Source: Paraburkholderia bannensis (lineage in GTDB: Bacteria; Pseudomonadota; Gammaproteobacteria; Burkholderiales; Burkholderiaceae). From it: DNA of 64,000 bases. The first letter of the stretch is position 1. Every line of letters starts with the position of its first letter. This document shows positions 28,278 to 37,123 of the stretch, piece after piece. The position numbers were made by a program, and so were the translations under genes. The stretch covers positions 219,208 to 283,207 of the forward strand of contig NZ_JACHBW010000011.1 in the NCBI RefSeq assembly GCF_014200455.1, written 5' to 3'. Below the pieces are notes generated by a model. That model saw only the letters and a list, made by a program, of their open reading frames with translations. It was not told the origin of the DNA and searched no databases.

Positions 28278-28660
28278 GACAGTCTCCAGGTGATCGACGG
28301 GGGACGCGCGCCTTTCTTGTTCATTGCGCACGGGTCGAGATACGTAAAGTACGCCGAAACGGACTCGCGCTCCTTCCGGATGTCCATACGCGGTCCTTGG
28401 GCCTTGTGCAGCGCAAAATCCGAACCACGGACATGCGGCTCCGCCGGCCGTAGTTTTGCTTGCGATACTTCGGCGCACCGGCTTTCCCATGCTGGTCTGT
28501 TCGCGCTCGTGATCGACGCCATTTCGCGAGGAGCAGGCCCGGACTGGGACCCGATGCCATGACGCCGCTACCGTTATCGCGGGCCGCACGCGTCCGGCGG
28601 CAAAGCAGGCAGCAAAGCAGTTAGCAAAGCGGGCGGTAAATCATCCGCCCCGCGATTGGC
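28278..28660. other. Intergenic region between the BON gene and siaD
   Basis: About 380 bases with no convincing gene. The siaD gene ends at its right edge and the BON gene promoter is at its left part. Short direct copies of a GCAAAGC(A/G) motif occur at about 28600-28630. No clear terminator was found for the sia operon. Confidence 0.45.
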
Positions 28661-29383
28661 TCAGGCGAATTCCACCCGGTTGCGGCCGCTGCGCTTGGCC
28701 TTGTAGAGCGCGGCATCCGCCAGCCCATAGGCCGTATCGAAACTCGTGCCGACCTCGTTGGCACTCACGCCGAAGCTGCTGGTGATACGCCGGTTCACCG
28801 GCGCGCCGAACACATGGGCTTCGATGCTCGATCGCATGGTCTCGGCCAGCATCAGCGCGTCGCCCAGATCGTAGCCCGGCAGCACCACGGTAAATTCCTC
28901 GCCGCCCACGCGCCCGATGATGCCCTTGTTGCCGACGATGCGGCGCAGGCAATCGACGATGCCGAGAATCACGGCGTCCCCGGCGGGATGGCCGTAATCG
29001 TCGTTGACCTTCTTGAATTCGTCGATGTCGAGCAGGACCATGACCGCGCGATCGGTGCGCAACGTCTTGGTCGCGCGCTCGATCACGGCGCTGCGATTGA
29101 ACACGTCGGTCAGAGCGTCGTGAGTCGCGCGATATTGCAGTTGCTGCGTCAGCGCATGCATCTCGCGCTCGGCGCGGTCGCTGCGGCCGATCAGGCGGCG
29201 CGTCTCGCGCATCAGGCGCTCATAGTGGCCGATCAATTCGCCCAGTGCGTGACGGTAACGCTGGGCATCCGCGTTGGCCTCGGCGAGGATCGCGCGCGCC
29301 TTTTCCAGCGCCTCGCTCTCGCTCTGAAACAGGTCCGGCGCGTCACCGGCCGATGCGTGCGCGGAGGAAGTCGTCACCACCAT
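28661..29383 (-). CDS. siaD: SiaD-like diguanylate cyclase
   Basis: A 240-aa cytosolic protein that would make c-di-GMP. Residues 15-85 form a coiled coil, followed by the GGDEF domain (THDALTDVFNRSA, VLLDIDEFKKVNDDYGHPAGD, then GRVGGEEF at 160-164). The allosteric RxxD I-site position reads GNKG, so product inhibition is probably absent. The ATG at 29383 directly follows the siaC stop. It is last in a siaABCD-type operon; in Pseudomonas aeruginosa the unphosphorylated SiaC binds and activates SiaD, and the same logic is likely here. Confidence 0.88.
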   Translation of the reverse strand: MVVTTSSAHASAGDAPDLFQSESEALEKARAILAEANADAQRYRHALGELIGHYERLMRETRRLIGRSDRAEREMHALTQQLQYRATHDALTDVFNRSAVIERATKTLRTDRAVMVLLDIDEFKKVNDDYGHPAGDAVILGIVDCLRRIVGNKGIIGRVGGEEFTVVLPGYDLGDALMLAETMRSSIEAHVFGAPVNRRITSSFGVSANEVGTSFDTAYGLADAALYKAKRSGRNRVEFA

Positions 29384-29391
29384 CGCTATCC

Positions 29392-29778
29392 TTAGATCGC
29401 CACCGGGCAATCGGTGAACTTGATCGCCGTAAAGTCGGTTTGCAATTCTTCGCCGAATTCCTGGATCGTTTCGTCTTCCTCGTCGCGATACCAGTTCACC
29501 TGCACGCGGTTGCCCGCGGCGGCGGCGCGATCGAGTGCGTCGAAAATGCTGAACAGCATCTTTGTGCTGGAGCTGTTGAAATACGTGAGCGTCACATCCA
29601 CCGTAATGGCGACATCGTTGCATTGCGCGAGCCACGCGCCCAGCCGTTCGATAACGGGTGCGTAAAACGCGGCGGCGTTTTCCGGGTAGGACTCGCCACG
29701 CAGCGAAAGCGTGTTCTGGTCAAACTGGAATTCGATTTCCGGCGAAGTCGCCGTGGCGGCAATATGTAGGTTTTCCAT
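29392..29778 (-). CDS. siaC: SiaC-type phosphoprotein regulator (DUF1987)
   Basis: A 128-aa single-domain protein of the SiaC family. It has the core LRGESYPENAAAFYAPVIERL and DVTLTYFNSSSTKML. The Thr72 in NSSSTK aligns with the phosphosite of Pseudomonas SiaC. Phosphorylation by SiaB and dephosphorylation by SiaA would switch its binding to SiaD. The ATG at 29778 is the family start. It ends nine bases before siaD. Confidence 0.88.
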   Translation of the reverse strand: MENLHIAATATSPEIEFQFDQNTLSLRGESYPENAAAFYAPVIERLGAWLAQCNDVAITVDVTLTYFNSSSTKMLFSIFDALDRAAAAGNRVQVNWYRDEEDETIQEFGEELQTDFTAIKFTDCPVAI

Positions 29779-29792
29779 GGCAGTCGCGGAAT

Positions 29793-30353
29793 TCAGATGA
29801 TGGTCTTCAGGCAAAACAACGTGGTCGCGGGATCGTCCTCGCGCGGGTGAAAGGCGAATTCGAGCGGCGCGCTGGCGTCGCGCGCCATCGTCAAAAACCC
29901 CATGCCCGCACCCTTGCTTTGCGCGGGCGTTTCGGCACGCAGCGAATTCTTGTAGGCCTGCTTGATTTCATCGACCGACATGCTGCGCAGCGGTTCGAGT
30001 TTTTCGCGCAGTTCGTCCACCGAGTTGGTGGCGATCGGATTGACGCACACCATCAGATGGCGTTCGCCGTCGCTCGTGATGCACATCGCGCCTTCGCGGA
30101 TACCGCCCTGCGTCTGATCCGCCGGCAGCGTTTCTGACGAGTAATGCACGATGTTCTGCGACAGTTCGATAAATGACGAAAAGAGCTTGCGCCGCGTGGG
30201 CCCATTGACGCCCGCGACTTCGAGCTGAAGCTTCACCACTTCGCTCATGGCCGCGACGATGTTTTGGGAGAAGTAGCCTTTATGATAGAAAATCAGATTG
30301 CGCTTCTGCGCAAGCTCTAGAAAGGCGCTGTTCTGCTCCAGGAGTTCAGACAT
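29793..30353 (-). CDS. siaB: SiaB-family protein kinase
   Basis: A 186-aa GHKL-type kinase of the SiaB family. The N-box is seen in FIELSQNIVHYSSE and a G2-type loop in GAGMGFLTMARD. It would phosphorylate SiaC and so hold diguanylate cyclase activity low. The ATG at 30353 has no good ribosome site; an upstream in-frame TTG at 30368 is possible. It lies 17 bases after the phosphatase gene and 14 before siaC, so it is translated within one operon. Confidence 0.85.
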   Translation of the reverse strand: MSELLEQNSAFLELAQKRNLIFYHKGYFSQNIVAAMSEVVKLQLEVAGVNGPTRRKLFSSFIELSQNIVHYSSETLPADQTQGGIREGAMCITSDGERHLMVCVNPIATNSVDELREKLEPLRSMSVDEIKQAYKNSLRAETPAQSKGAGMGFLTMARDASAPLEFAFHPREDDPATTLFCLKTII

Positions 30354-30370
30354 AAGTTTGATCAGCAATC

Positions 30371-31603
30371 TTAAACGCGTGCAAAAAATAAGGTGACGTC
30401 GTCACGGCGCGATTGGGCGCCTTGCCATTCGGTCAATGCATCCACGAGGCGCGCGCAGATAGCGGAAGGCGTCTGCGCACGATTCGCAAGAATCAGATCG
30501 AGCGAGCGACGCTTGCCAAAGGCAATCTTGCGCGCACCGCCGATCTGGTCGGTCAACCCGTCCGTCGAAACGAACAGGAGGCTGTCTTCGGGCAGATCCA
30601 CGGCGTGGAGCGGCCAGGTGTATTCCGCGAGACTGTCCACATAGCCCACGCCCACGCGCTCGCCGGCGATGGTTTCGAACTGCTGCGCATCGGGGCGCAG
30701 CACATGCAGCGCCACGCGCGCACCGGCGAACAGCAGTTGTTGCTGTGCGGCGTCGTACCAGAAGAACGCGGCGTCCAGCCCGTCGTTCGACTGCGGCGCG
30801 TCGCCCGGGCCCTTGACCTGGCCAAGCAGGCCCTTGACGTTGCGATTGACCGCCGCCAGCAGTTTCGACGGATCGCGCGGCCCCAGACGTTCGAGCGCCT
30901 GCGAAAGCGATGCCGAAGCCAGCAGCGTCATGAACGCGCCGGGAACGCCGTGGCCCGTGCAATCGGCCACGGCGCCAAACCAGCCGTCCGCGAACGCCGC
31001 GAAGTGATAGAAGTCGCCGCCCACCACATCGCGCGGCTCCCACACGAGTGCGGCGTCGGGCAGCATGGTCGAGAGCGTTTCGCGCGAGGCGCGCAGCATG
31101 GCCTGCTGGATCACGCTCGCATATTCGATGCTCTGCATGATCTGGCGATTTTTCTCGGCCTGGGTTTCCGCCACCGCGCCCAGCAATTGCAGGCCGTTGC
31201 CCACGCCCGCAAAGCGCCCTTCGCGCGTGACGATAAAGCCGTCCACCAGCGCTTTTTCACCCACCTCGACGGTCTTGAACGTGAGCGCCTCGATGCTCAT
31301 GTCGGCGTCGACGATCAGCGGCTCCTTGTCCATGAACGCGATACAGCTTTTCTTGTCGTAGAGCTCGCGGTGGAACGGCTTGCTCATCTGCGAAAGAAAG
31401 ATATCGCGGTTGATCAGACCAATGGGACGGTCGCCTTCGATGACGGCAAGGCTGATCAGATCGCGGCGCGAATAAAACACTTCCATCACGCGCGAATTGG
31501 AATCCGAGGCGTCAATGGCCGGCGCGGACTGACACAGATCGCCGGCGCAACGTGGACCTCCGGTCGGACCGGAACGGTGAAATTGCGCAAGCGCTGGGTG
31601 CAT
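30371..31603 (-). CDS. siaA: SiaA-like PP2C phosphatase with N-terminal CBS pair
   Basis: A 410-aa cytosolic protein. Residues 35-150 form a CBS-like pair (RDLISLAVIEGDRPIGLINRD and DGFIVTREGRFAGVGNG). A linker helix then leads to a SpoIIE/PP2C phosphatase domain with VVGGDFYH (Asp197), VADCTGHGVPGAFMT (Asp214), LFVSTDGLTDQ and RRDDVTLFF. It would dephosphorylate SiaC and thereby activate SiaD. Pseudomonas SiaA is a membrane HAMP protein; here the sensory part is a CBS pair, suggesting control by a nucleotide or another small ligand. It is first in the operon. Confidence 0.85.
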   Translation of the reverse strand: MHPALAQFHRSGPTGGPRCAGDLCQSAPAIDASDSNSRVMEVFYSRRDLISLAVIEGDRPIGLINRDIFLSQMSKPFHRELYDKKSCIAFMDKEPLIVDADMSIEALTFKTVEVGEKALVDGFIVTREGRFAGVGNGLQLLGAVAETQAEKNRQIMQSIEYASVIQQAMLRASRETLSTMLPDAALVWEPRDVVGGDFYHFAAFADGWFGAVADCTGHGVPGAFMTLLASASLSQALERLGPRDPSKLLAAVNRNVKGLLGQVKGPGDAPQSNDGLDAAFFWYDAAQQQLLFAGARVALHVLRPDAQQFETIAGERVGVGYVDSLAEYTWPLHAVDLPEDSLLFVSTDGLTDQIGGARKIAFGKRRSLDLILANRAQTPSAICARLVDALTEWQGAQSRRDDVTLFFARV

Positions 31604-32737
31604 GGCGAACTGATTCGTCGGATGAGAAAATCAGCACGCTAAAGACTCTTTATGTCATTTTCGTTACATTCACGCAATGATTCTTGAGCGTAAATTCTTT
31701 CATTCAGGCTGGTGCAATCCGGTTGCGGTGACAACGTTTGCGGCCCCGGCTTTATTGCAGCCTGTGTGGTAATGCCCTGAAGTGGAAGCAACGCGCCAAT
31801 GACGCAAAAGCAGCGCACATGCTTGATCACGCTCGCGCGAGAGCGTCTCGATCCAGTTTTTTAGCAGCAAATATTCAGCCCAACGATCCGTCGTATCGTT
31901 GCCGTCGGGCCCGATGATCGCATAGGGTTCTTTTCCGATAGCGGCCACGCGAACTTGCGCGCAACGAGGTCATGCGAAATATCGCCGAGCAGTTTCAGCT
32001 TCGGGCGCGCAACGGAGCGAGTTGCCGCACGGTCGCGCGAAGGCTTTCTTGGAGCGTGCGTTCGCAACCATCGGTGTGACGGCGCATCATCGCCCAGAGC
32101 GATTGAAAGACGGGCAGGCACTGTCCCAGCTTGACTCCTATATTTTTAAATGGCTTTCATCGAGCGTCGTAAAGCAGGCTTTTTAATTTGACGGCGGGAT
32201 TCGCAAGACTGTCTGCGTCCATTGCCGCGGCGCGTTCCAGCAGCATGGGTTGCCGTACGGAAATCGCCACGCACATCAATCATCTGGTCTGCGACGCCTC
32301 GCCCGTCCCATCGCTCGACCTGGACGTGTGTTGCTATCGCACCGTCAACGCGGCCATCCGGCGCGGCAAACTCGCCGGCATCTACCGCACCGGCTACGGC
32401 TTGGCAGCCGTCGAAGCGGTCGAGTTCCGCGTGTTCTGCTCCGCGAACGTGCGTCAGAGCGCGTATCTGCGGCCTAGACGATTTGTCGAATGTCAATCAA
32501 TGGTGAAATCGCGGCCGTCCTGGGGGGGCTCGCCCCCGGTGAATGTTGAAATTCGGATTTTTCGCGTATTTACAAAGCGAGATTTAGCTCAATCTAGCGA
32601 AACCGGCGGCGCCACGCTCCAGCTAGCGTGAGTCCCCTGTGTGAATCCCTCGCATGAGGCGACGGCGATGACGATGATCGACACGTCGAACAACGTCGGC
32701 GCATTGCCCCATTCCATTCATCAGGATGACAAACTAA
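31604..32737. other. Gene-poor 1.1-kb interval upstream of the repeat-HTH gene
   Basis: No open frame here has convincing coding character. Minus-strand frames between 31639 and 32121 overlap in different phases. A plus frame at 32188-32631 lacks any recognisable motif and has mixed third-position composition. The DNA is less GC-rich than the flanks. A GC hairpin (GGGGG...CCCCC at about 32523-32537) without a U tract is present. It may be decayed coding DNA or a control region for the helix-turn-helix repeat gene. I see no insertion-sequence ends. Confidence 0.4.
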
Positions 32738-34180
32738 ATGCCCATTTTCCCCTTGATCGGCGACTCGACGCCTCGCAGCCCTTCCAGTGCGCCACACAGC
32801 ATTCAAACGCCAGCGCGCCGTCCGAAGGCCGGATCGGCGTCCACCCTCGCGCCCAAACCCGCCCCCACGCCCGGCAGCGCACGTCAGGGCCGCCGCCGCG
32901 ACGGGCGCGGGCGCCCGCCGCAATACCAATGGCCACCCGAAATCGTCGCCCTCCTGGGCACCATGACCGATGCGCGGGTCGCGAAAATCACCGGCGCCTC
33001 CTTGCCCACCGTCAGCGCCAAACGGCGGCAGCTCGGCATTGAATCCGCGCGCAAACAAGGTGTGATCGGCCATCGCTGGACCCGCGAAAAAATTGCGCTG
33101 CTGGGCACGATTACCGACACCGAAGCGGCCCAGCGCTTCGGCGTCGTCCCGCAGACGGTTGGCGCCATGCGGCAGAAACTCGGCATCGCGCCCAGGTCAC
33201 GCGCCATCGAACTCAGCGCCGCAACCGTCGCGCTGCTGGGCAGGCAAAGCGATGCTTCGCTGGCGAGGCAGCTTGGCGTGAGCACTGGCGTGATACAGCG
33301 CGCGCGGCTCGCCCGCGGCATTGCCAGCTGCAAGACCGTGCATGTCTGGACCAACGAGCAGATCGCGCTGCTCGGCACGATGTCCGACGCCAGGGTCGCG
33401 CGGCGGCTGGATCTGTCGGAGACGGTGGTGAACAAGAAGCGGCGGCGGCTCGGCATCGCCAGCGCGCGGCACCACTGGAGCGCCGAGGAACTGCAGATGC
33501 TCGGCAAACTGCCCGATGCGAGGGTCGCGCGGCGTATCGGGCTCTCTACCGTATCGGTGCGCCTGCAGCGGCGCAAGCTTGGGCTTGCGGCAGTAGCCGA
33601 CCGCGGCGGCAGGCGGCAGCGCGACTGGGCTGGCGACTGGACACGCAGCCGGACGTGCGACCGGAACCCGCCTGGCGCCGCGCAGCACCCGCAGGACCAC
33701 GACGTACAAGGCAGCCAGCCGGCCGGCAACTGGCATGAGGAAGGTCTCGCGCTGCTCGGCGTCGTGCCCGACCTGGAACTGGCCTGGCGCTTCGGCAAGA
33801 GCTACAACACCGTGCGCTACGCACGCGTCAAGCGCGGCCTGCCCGCCATGCGCGCGCGCCGCCAATGGACCGACGAACAGATTGCGATGCTGGGGACGGT
33901 CAGCGATGCCGTCGTGGCGGAGCGCCTCGGCTGCAGCAACACGACGGTCTACAAGAAGCGCACGGAGCTAGGCATTGCGCCTGTCAGGCATCGGTGGACG
34001 GCGGAGGAAATTGCGCTGCTCGGCAGGATATCGGACTTCGAGGTGGCCAAACGCGTGGGCTTGTCGGCGAAGACGGTGAACCTGAAACGCCGGGCCTTGG
34101 GGATCGCGGCGCTGCGTAGCGGTGGCGGCCAGGGAGGTCGCCTGGCGCAACCGGCCCAGGACGAATCTCTCTGTGCCTAG
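32738..34180 (+). CDS. Eight-repeat helix-turn-helix protein of unknown function
   Basis: A 480-aa protein. After a 60-residue Pro/Ser/Arg-rich basic tail, it consists of eight repeats of about 43-49 residues. The consensus is W(T/S)xEEIALLG-x-x-(S/T)DAxVAxRLG-x-S-x-x-TV-x-x-KRR-x-LGI. Marker Trp residues are at 65, 114, 204, 247, 332, 377 and 420; the third repeat has Leu159 there. Each repeat predicts three helices with a turn at LGxS, as in homeodomain/Myb-type or sigma-4-like DNA-binding units. A 41-residue Pro/Arg-rich linker separates repeats 5 and 6. There is no catalytic domain. High third-position GC supports expression. Stops of this gene and the convergent one share CTAG at 34177-34180. 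Confidence 0.78.
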   Translation: MPIFPLIGDSTPRSPSSAPHSIQTPARRPKAGSASTLAPKPAPTPGSARQGRRRDGRGRPPQYQWPPEIVALLGTMTDARVAKITGASLPTVSAKRRQLGIESARKQGVIGHRWTREKIALLGTITDTEAAQRFGVVPQTVGAMRQKLGIAPRSRAIELSAATVALLGRQSDASLARQLGVSTGVIQRARLARGIASCKTVHVWTNEQIALLGTMSDARVARRLDLSETVVNKKRRRLGIASARHHWSAEELQMLGKLPDARVARRIGLSTVSVRLQRRKLGLAAVADRGGRRQRDWAGDWTRSRTCDRNPPGAAQHPQDHDVQGSQPAGNWHEEGLALLGVVPDLELAWRFGKSYNTVRYARVKRGLPAMRARRQWTDEQIAMLGTVSDAVVAERLGCSNTTVYKKRTELGIAPVRHRWTAEEIALLGRISDFEVAKRVGLSAKTVNLKRRALGIAALRSGGGQGGRLAQPAQDESLCA

Positions 34181-34656
34181 CGAGCCGCGCCATGGAGCGA
34201 CCACGCCAGCGCCGGATCCAGCGACGCAGGATCCATCCTGACCAGGCGCAGGCGCGGCCGCAGCAGCGGGATCGAGAAGCGGCGATAGTCGACGCGCAGG
34301 AGCACCGCTTCGGGGTCGTAGCTGCCCTGCATGAAGCGCAGCAGAAGACGTCCCTTGCCGTCGCGCGCCGCGCCCACCAGCCACGCTTCGCCCTGCGACG
34401 GCGTATAGGTGCGCTGCACGCGGATCGTCCGGTTTGCCGCGTCATATACGCTCACGGCAAAACAGCAATCGAAGGTGCGGCCTGACCGAACCACCTGCAC
34501 GATCACATCGTCGATCCGAACCTGATGCTGCACTTCGCACGCCTGTGCGCCCGCACCGATTTCGTCGGCCTGCCCAGCCAGCAAGCCGGCTTGCTGGCGC
34601 TCAGCCTGGTTGGTCCGGAATCCGGGCGTTTGAGAGGTGTTCGATTGCAACTTCAT
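34177..34656 (-). CDS. Uncharacterised protein coupled to the lipopolysaccharide ligase gene
   Basis: A 159-aa protein. Residues 1-55 are Gln/Ala-rich and polar, and the rest is beta-rich (VRIDDVIVQVVRSGRTFDC, TIRVQRTYTP, RLLLRFMQGSYDPEAVLLRV). It ends with a helix and basic tail. It overlaps the O-antigen ligase gene by 56 bases. The start is uncertain, because the ATG at 34656 has no good ribosome site and coupling is likely. No family is recognised. It converges on the repeat-HTH gene, sharing the stop-codon bases. Confidence 0.6.
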   Translation of the reverse strand: MKLQSNTSQTPGFRTNQAERQQAGLLAGQADEIGAGAQACEVQHQVRIDDVIVQVVRSGRTFDCCFAVSVYDAANRTIRVQRTYTPSQGEAWLVGAARDGKGRLLLRFMQGSYDPEAVLLRVDYRRFSIPLLRPRLRLVRMDPASLDPALAWSLHGAAR

Positions 34657-35926
34657 TCCCCGATGCTGGCCGCTTTGCGGCCTTTTCATTTATTTCCCGC
34701 TCGCGTGCGTCGATCGCGGCGAGCAGCGCTGCTACAAGCACGGCAATCAGTGTCGTAACCATGACAGGCACGAGCACGTCGATGGTCAGCCCAAAGATCA
34801 TCGTGCTGAAGGCAACCGCCAGTCCGGACCACGCGGCCGTGCGCACGAAAGCATCGGCCGCGCGCCGCTTACGCCAGAAATAGACGGCCGAGCCGTAATA
34901 GAACGTCAGCAGGCACAGCACGCCGATCGAGCCGCTCTCTGCAAGTGTGGAGAAGAAGTCGCTATGCGCGCGCTCATTGACGAACTGTCGCGGAAGATAG
35001 TTCTGATCGGCTAGCACGCCGTAGGAGTCTTCCAGCTTGCCCTTGCCGATGCCATAGACAGGATGCGTCACGAAAAGCCGCGTAGCCCCCTTCCACAATT
35101 CCAGGCGAATTCCCGTCGAACTGTCGGTGTTGCCGTGGGAGAACAGCGTGAGGTCGCTGACACAATCGGAGATGCGCTGCTGGATGCGCGGCGTCGCCAG
35201 CAGACCGCCCACGCAAATGGCGGCCGTGAGCGTGGCCAGCACGATGCGCTTGCGCGTTGCAAACACGCCGTACTGGACTCCAAGCATGCAGAGGAAGACG
35301 GGAGCGGCGATCCAGCCGCCGCGCGTGCCCGACGAATAGGATGCAAAGCCGCCCGCCACGAGCGCCGCCAGCTTGAGCGCCAGGGACGCTTTTTTGCAGT
35401 GCTCGTCCCATCCCAGCGTGAAAATCGAAAGGAACGCCAGCAGCAGCGAGGTATCGCCGAAGGGAATCGCGTTCGTGTAGTCATTGTTGAGGCGATTCAT
35501 GTTCGTCCATCCTCCGGACGGGCGCTGCACGAGCGCAATCGCGCCGATGACGAGCGCACCGGCGGCGCATCCCCAGCCGATCGCGCGGAAGTAGCGCGAC
35601 GGCAGTTGGCGCAACAGCAGAAACACGGGAATCGCCAGCGCAAAGCGGGAAATGGCGTCGAACTGCCGTGGCAGCCACCAGCCATAGATGGCTTGCTGTA
35701 TGGCGATGGCGACCAGAAATGCGCTCATTCCGGCGACATACCACGGGTAGCATTTCAGCGCCGCGAAGTATCCGGCGGGGCGCCGTGTGCTGGCAGCGGT
35801 AAAGAGCGCAAGCGCAAGCAGAGCGAAGAAGCAGTAACCGGTGCCACCTCGCCAGATCAGATTGACTGCGGGAGCGAGCAACAGCAGGAGTGCAACAAAC
35901 CAGCAAACTACGGGAGATAAAAACAT
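34601..35926 (-). CDS. O-antigen ligase / Wzy_C family membrane protein
   Basis: A 441-aa protein with about ten to twelve membrane segments. The Wzy_C domain is visible at about residues 175-320, with SYSSGTRGGWIAAPVFL and the large periplasmic loop (STGIRLELWKGATRLF, PVYGIGKGKLEDSY and ERAHSDFFSTLAESG). The His in RAHSDF and Arg in STGIRLELW are typical of WaaL-type ligases, which attach O-antigen to lipid A-core. It follows the heptosyltransferase-like gene by eight bases, which supports a role in the core or O-antigen pathway. A cytosolic charged tail ends the protein. Confidence 0.85.
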   Translation of the reverse strand: MFLSPVVCWFVALLLLLAPAVNLIWRGGTGYCFFALLALALFTAASTRRPAGYFAALKCYPWYVAGMSAFLVAIAIQQAIYGWWLPRQFDAISRFALAIPVFLLLRQLPSRYFRAIGWGCAAGALVIGAIALVQRPSGGWTNMNRLNNDYTNAIPFGDTSLLLAFLSIFTLGWDEHCKKASLALKLAALVAGGFASYSSGTRGGWIAAPVFLCMLGVQYGVFATRKRIVLATLTAAICVGGLLATPRIQQRISDCVSDLTLFSHGNTDSSTGIRLELWKGATRLFVTHPVYGIGKGKLEDSYGVLADQNYLPRQFVNERAHSDFFSTLAESGSIGVLCLLTFYYGSAVYFWRKRRAADAFVRTAAWSGLAVAFSTMIFGLTIDVLVPVMVTTLIAVLVAALLAAIDAREREINEKAAKRPASGNEVAIEHLSNARIPDQPG

Positions 35927-35934
35927 GTACTTGT

Positions 35935-36834
35935 CTAGCGGGGAAGAACCGAGGTGTTTGAAGCGCTGGTAGTGCGTAAAGCGTGAAATCTGGACATCAC
36001 GCGGCTAACGGAAAGCAGTTGCTTCCACAACCGTTCCTTGAGCGCCCCGAACGGAATCACATTGGGCGGCAGCACGATATCGCCCGGCCCCCAGCCTGGA
36101 CGCCACGAGCGCGCCAGGCCGCGGCGCATGAAGAGCGTCAGCGTGGGTACGCCAATCGACGAAGCAATATGCCCGAGCCCGGAATCGTTGCCGATGAACC
36201 AGCCCGATTCGGCAATCCAGCGCGCCACTTCGTCCAGATCGTTCAGTGCATGCACGTCGAAGCCCGCCGCGCAGGCGTCGCGCCACGCGGTATATTCGTT
36301 CGGTGCGACCAGGAAACTGGAGCGCAGATGCAGTCGGGAGAGCGCCCGCGAAAGCGCGAGAAACTTGTGCCGGCTCCAGATTTTTTCGGGGTGACTTCCC
36401 GTGGGGTGAATCACCACCCGATTCGGATGGCGATTACGCTGGCAACCCGGTGGAACCACCAGGCCGTTCGCACGCGTGACTTCCTGCAACTCGAAGAGCT
36501 TGTGCGCGATGTCGACGATACGGTCGACCATATGCTTCGAGCCGTTATATTCAGGCAGATCGGCCAGCACCTGGGTCTTGCCGTCACGGCTCAGCGATTT
36601 GCCAAAGTCCGTCGGCCGCAGTTCAATGACCGTGTCGAACGCGCCCTGATGATCGTCGACACAACCCACCTCGACAGCAGGAAACCAGTCCTTCAACTCC
36701 TGCGCGACCCAGCCGAACACCACGGGCCGATAACCGTTGCGCACGAGGTTGTTCACCAGGACCATGCCGATAAGGCTATCCCCGATTGGCGGCGGTAACG
36801 CGATCGCCAGTTTGTTGCCAGTTTGAAATTTCAT
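35935..36834 (-). CDS. Glycosyltransferase family 9 (heptosyltransferase-like)
   Basis: A 299-aa GT9 enzyme of the WaaF/WaaC type, which adds heptose or a similar sugar to the lipopolysaccharide core from ADP- or UDP-sugar. It starts with PPIGDSLIGMVLVNNL and has VVIHPTGSHPEKIWSRHKF and the family-defining WFIGNDSGLGHIASSIG followed by VPTLTLFM. It is slightly shorter than WaaF of E. coli (about 348 aa). It is the first gene of a leftward operon with the ligase and the small protein. A promoter candidate is at 37002-37007. Confidence 0.87.
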   Translation of the reverse strand: MKFQTGNKLAIALPPPIGDSLIGMVLVNNLVRNGYRPVVFGWVAQELKDWFPAVEVGCVDDHQGAFDTVIELRPTDFGKSLSRDGKTQVLADLPEYNGSKHMVDRIVDIAHKLFELQEVTRANGLVVPPGCQRNRHPNRVVIHPTGSHPEKIWSRHKFLALSRALSRLHLRSSFLVAPNEYTAWRDACAAGFDVHALNDLDEVARWIAESGWFIGNDSGLGHIASSIGVPTLTLFMRRGLARSWRPGWGPGDIVLPPNVIPFGALKERLWKQLLSVSRVMSRFHALRTTSASNTSVLPR

Positions 36835-36995
36835 GACTATGCCAACTGCATCGATTGCCAGCGGCCGCGTCTTGAGCGCGGCGACTTCTTCCCCGCCGTG
36901 GCAATCCGGTCTGTATTCGATATCTGCGCAAACCGGTGATCCCCCGGCCCTCCCGGATCAAGGAGCACGCACTGCCCGCGTCTTGAACGCGGGCC

Positions 36996-37035
36996 CGCGC
37001 GAGTATAGCCTGAACCATTACAATACTAACAATAT
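36996..37035 (-). promoter_or_regulatory. Candidate promoter of the LPS ligase/heptosyltransferase operon
   Basis: On the minus strand a TATACT -10 element (37002-37007) is preceded by an AT-rich stretch with TTAGTA at a 16-base spacing. Transcription from here would give a leader of about 160 bases before the glycosyltransferase gene. Confidence 0.4.
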
Positions 37036-37123
37036 CTTTACATGCCAGCCCGGATTAACGTGTCGCTTTTAATTGCGATGGCGAGCGTGGAGGCTTGCGG
37101 CCGCGATGTCGACGATGGTAGCG

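Noticed and set aside
31639..32121. Three overlapping minus-strand short frames upstream of the sia operon
   Set aside because: They overlap in different phases, have no ribosome sites and show poor composition; at most decayed coding DNA.
32188..32631. Plus-strand open frame of 147 codons in the gene-poor interval
   Set aside because: No motif, mixed third-position base use and an overlapping minus frame of equal quality.
33000..34100. CRISPR-like spaced DNA repeats
   Set aside because: Similarity is at protein level (tandem helix-turn-helix units), with diverged DNA and no constant repeat or cas genes.
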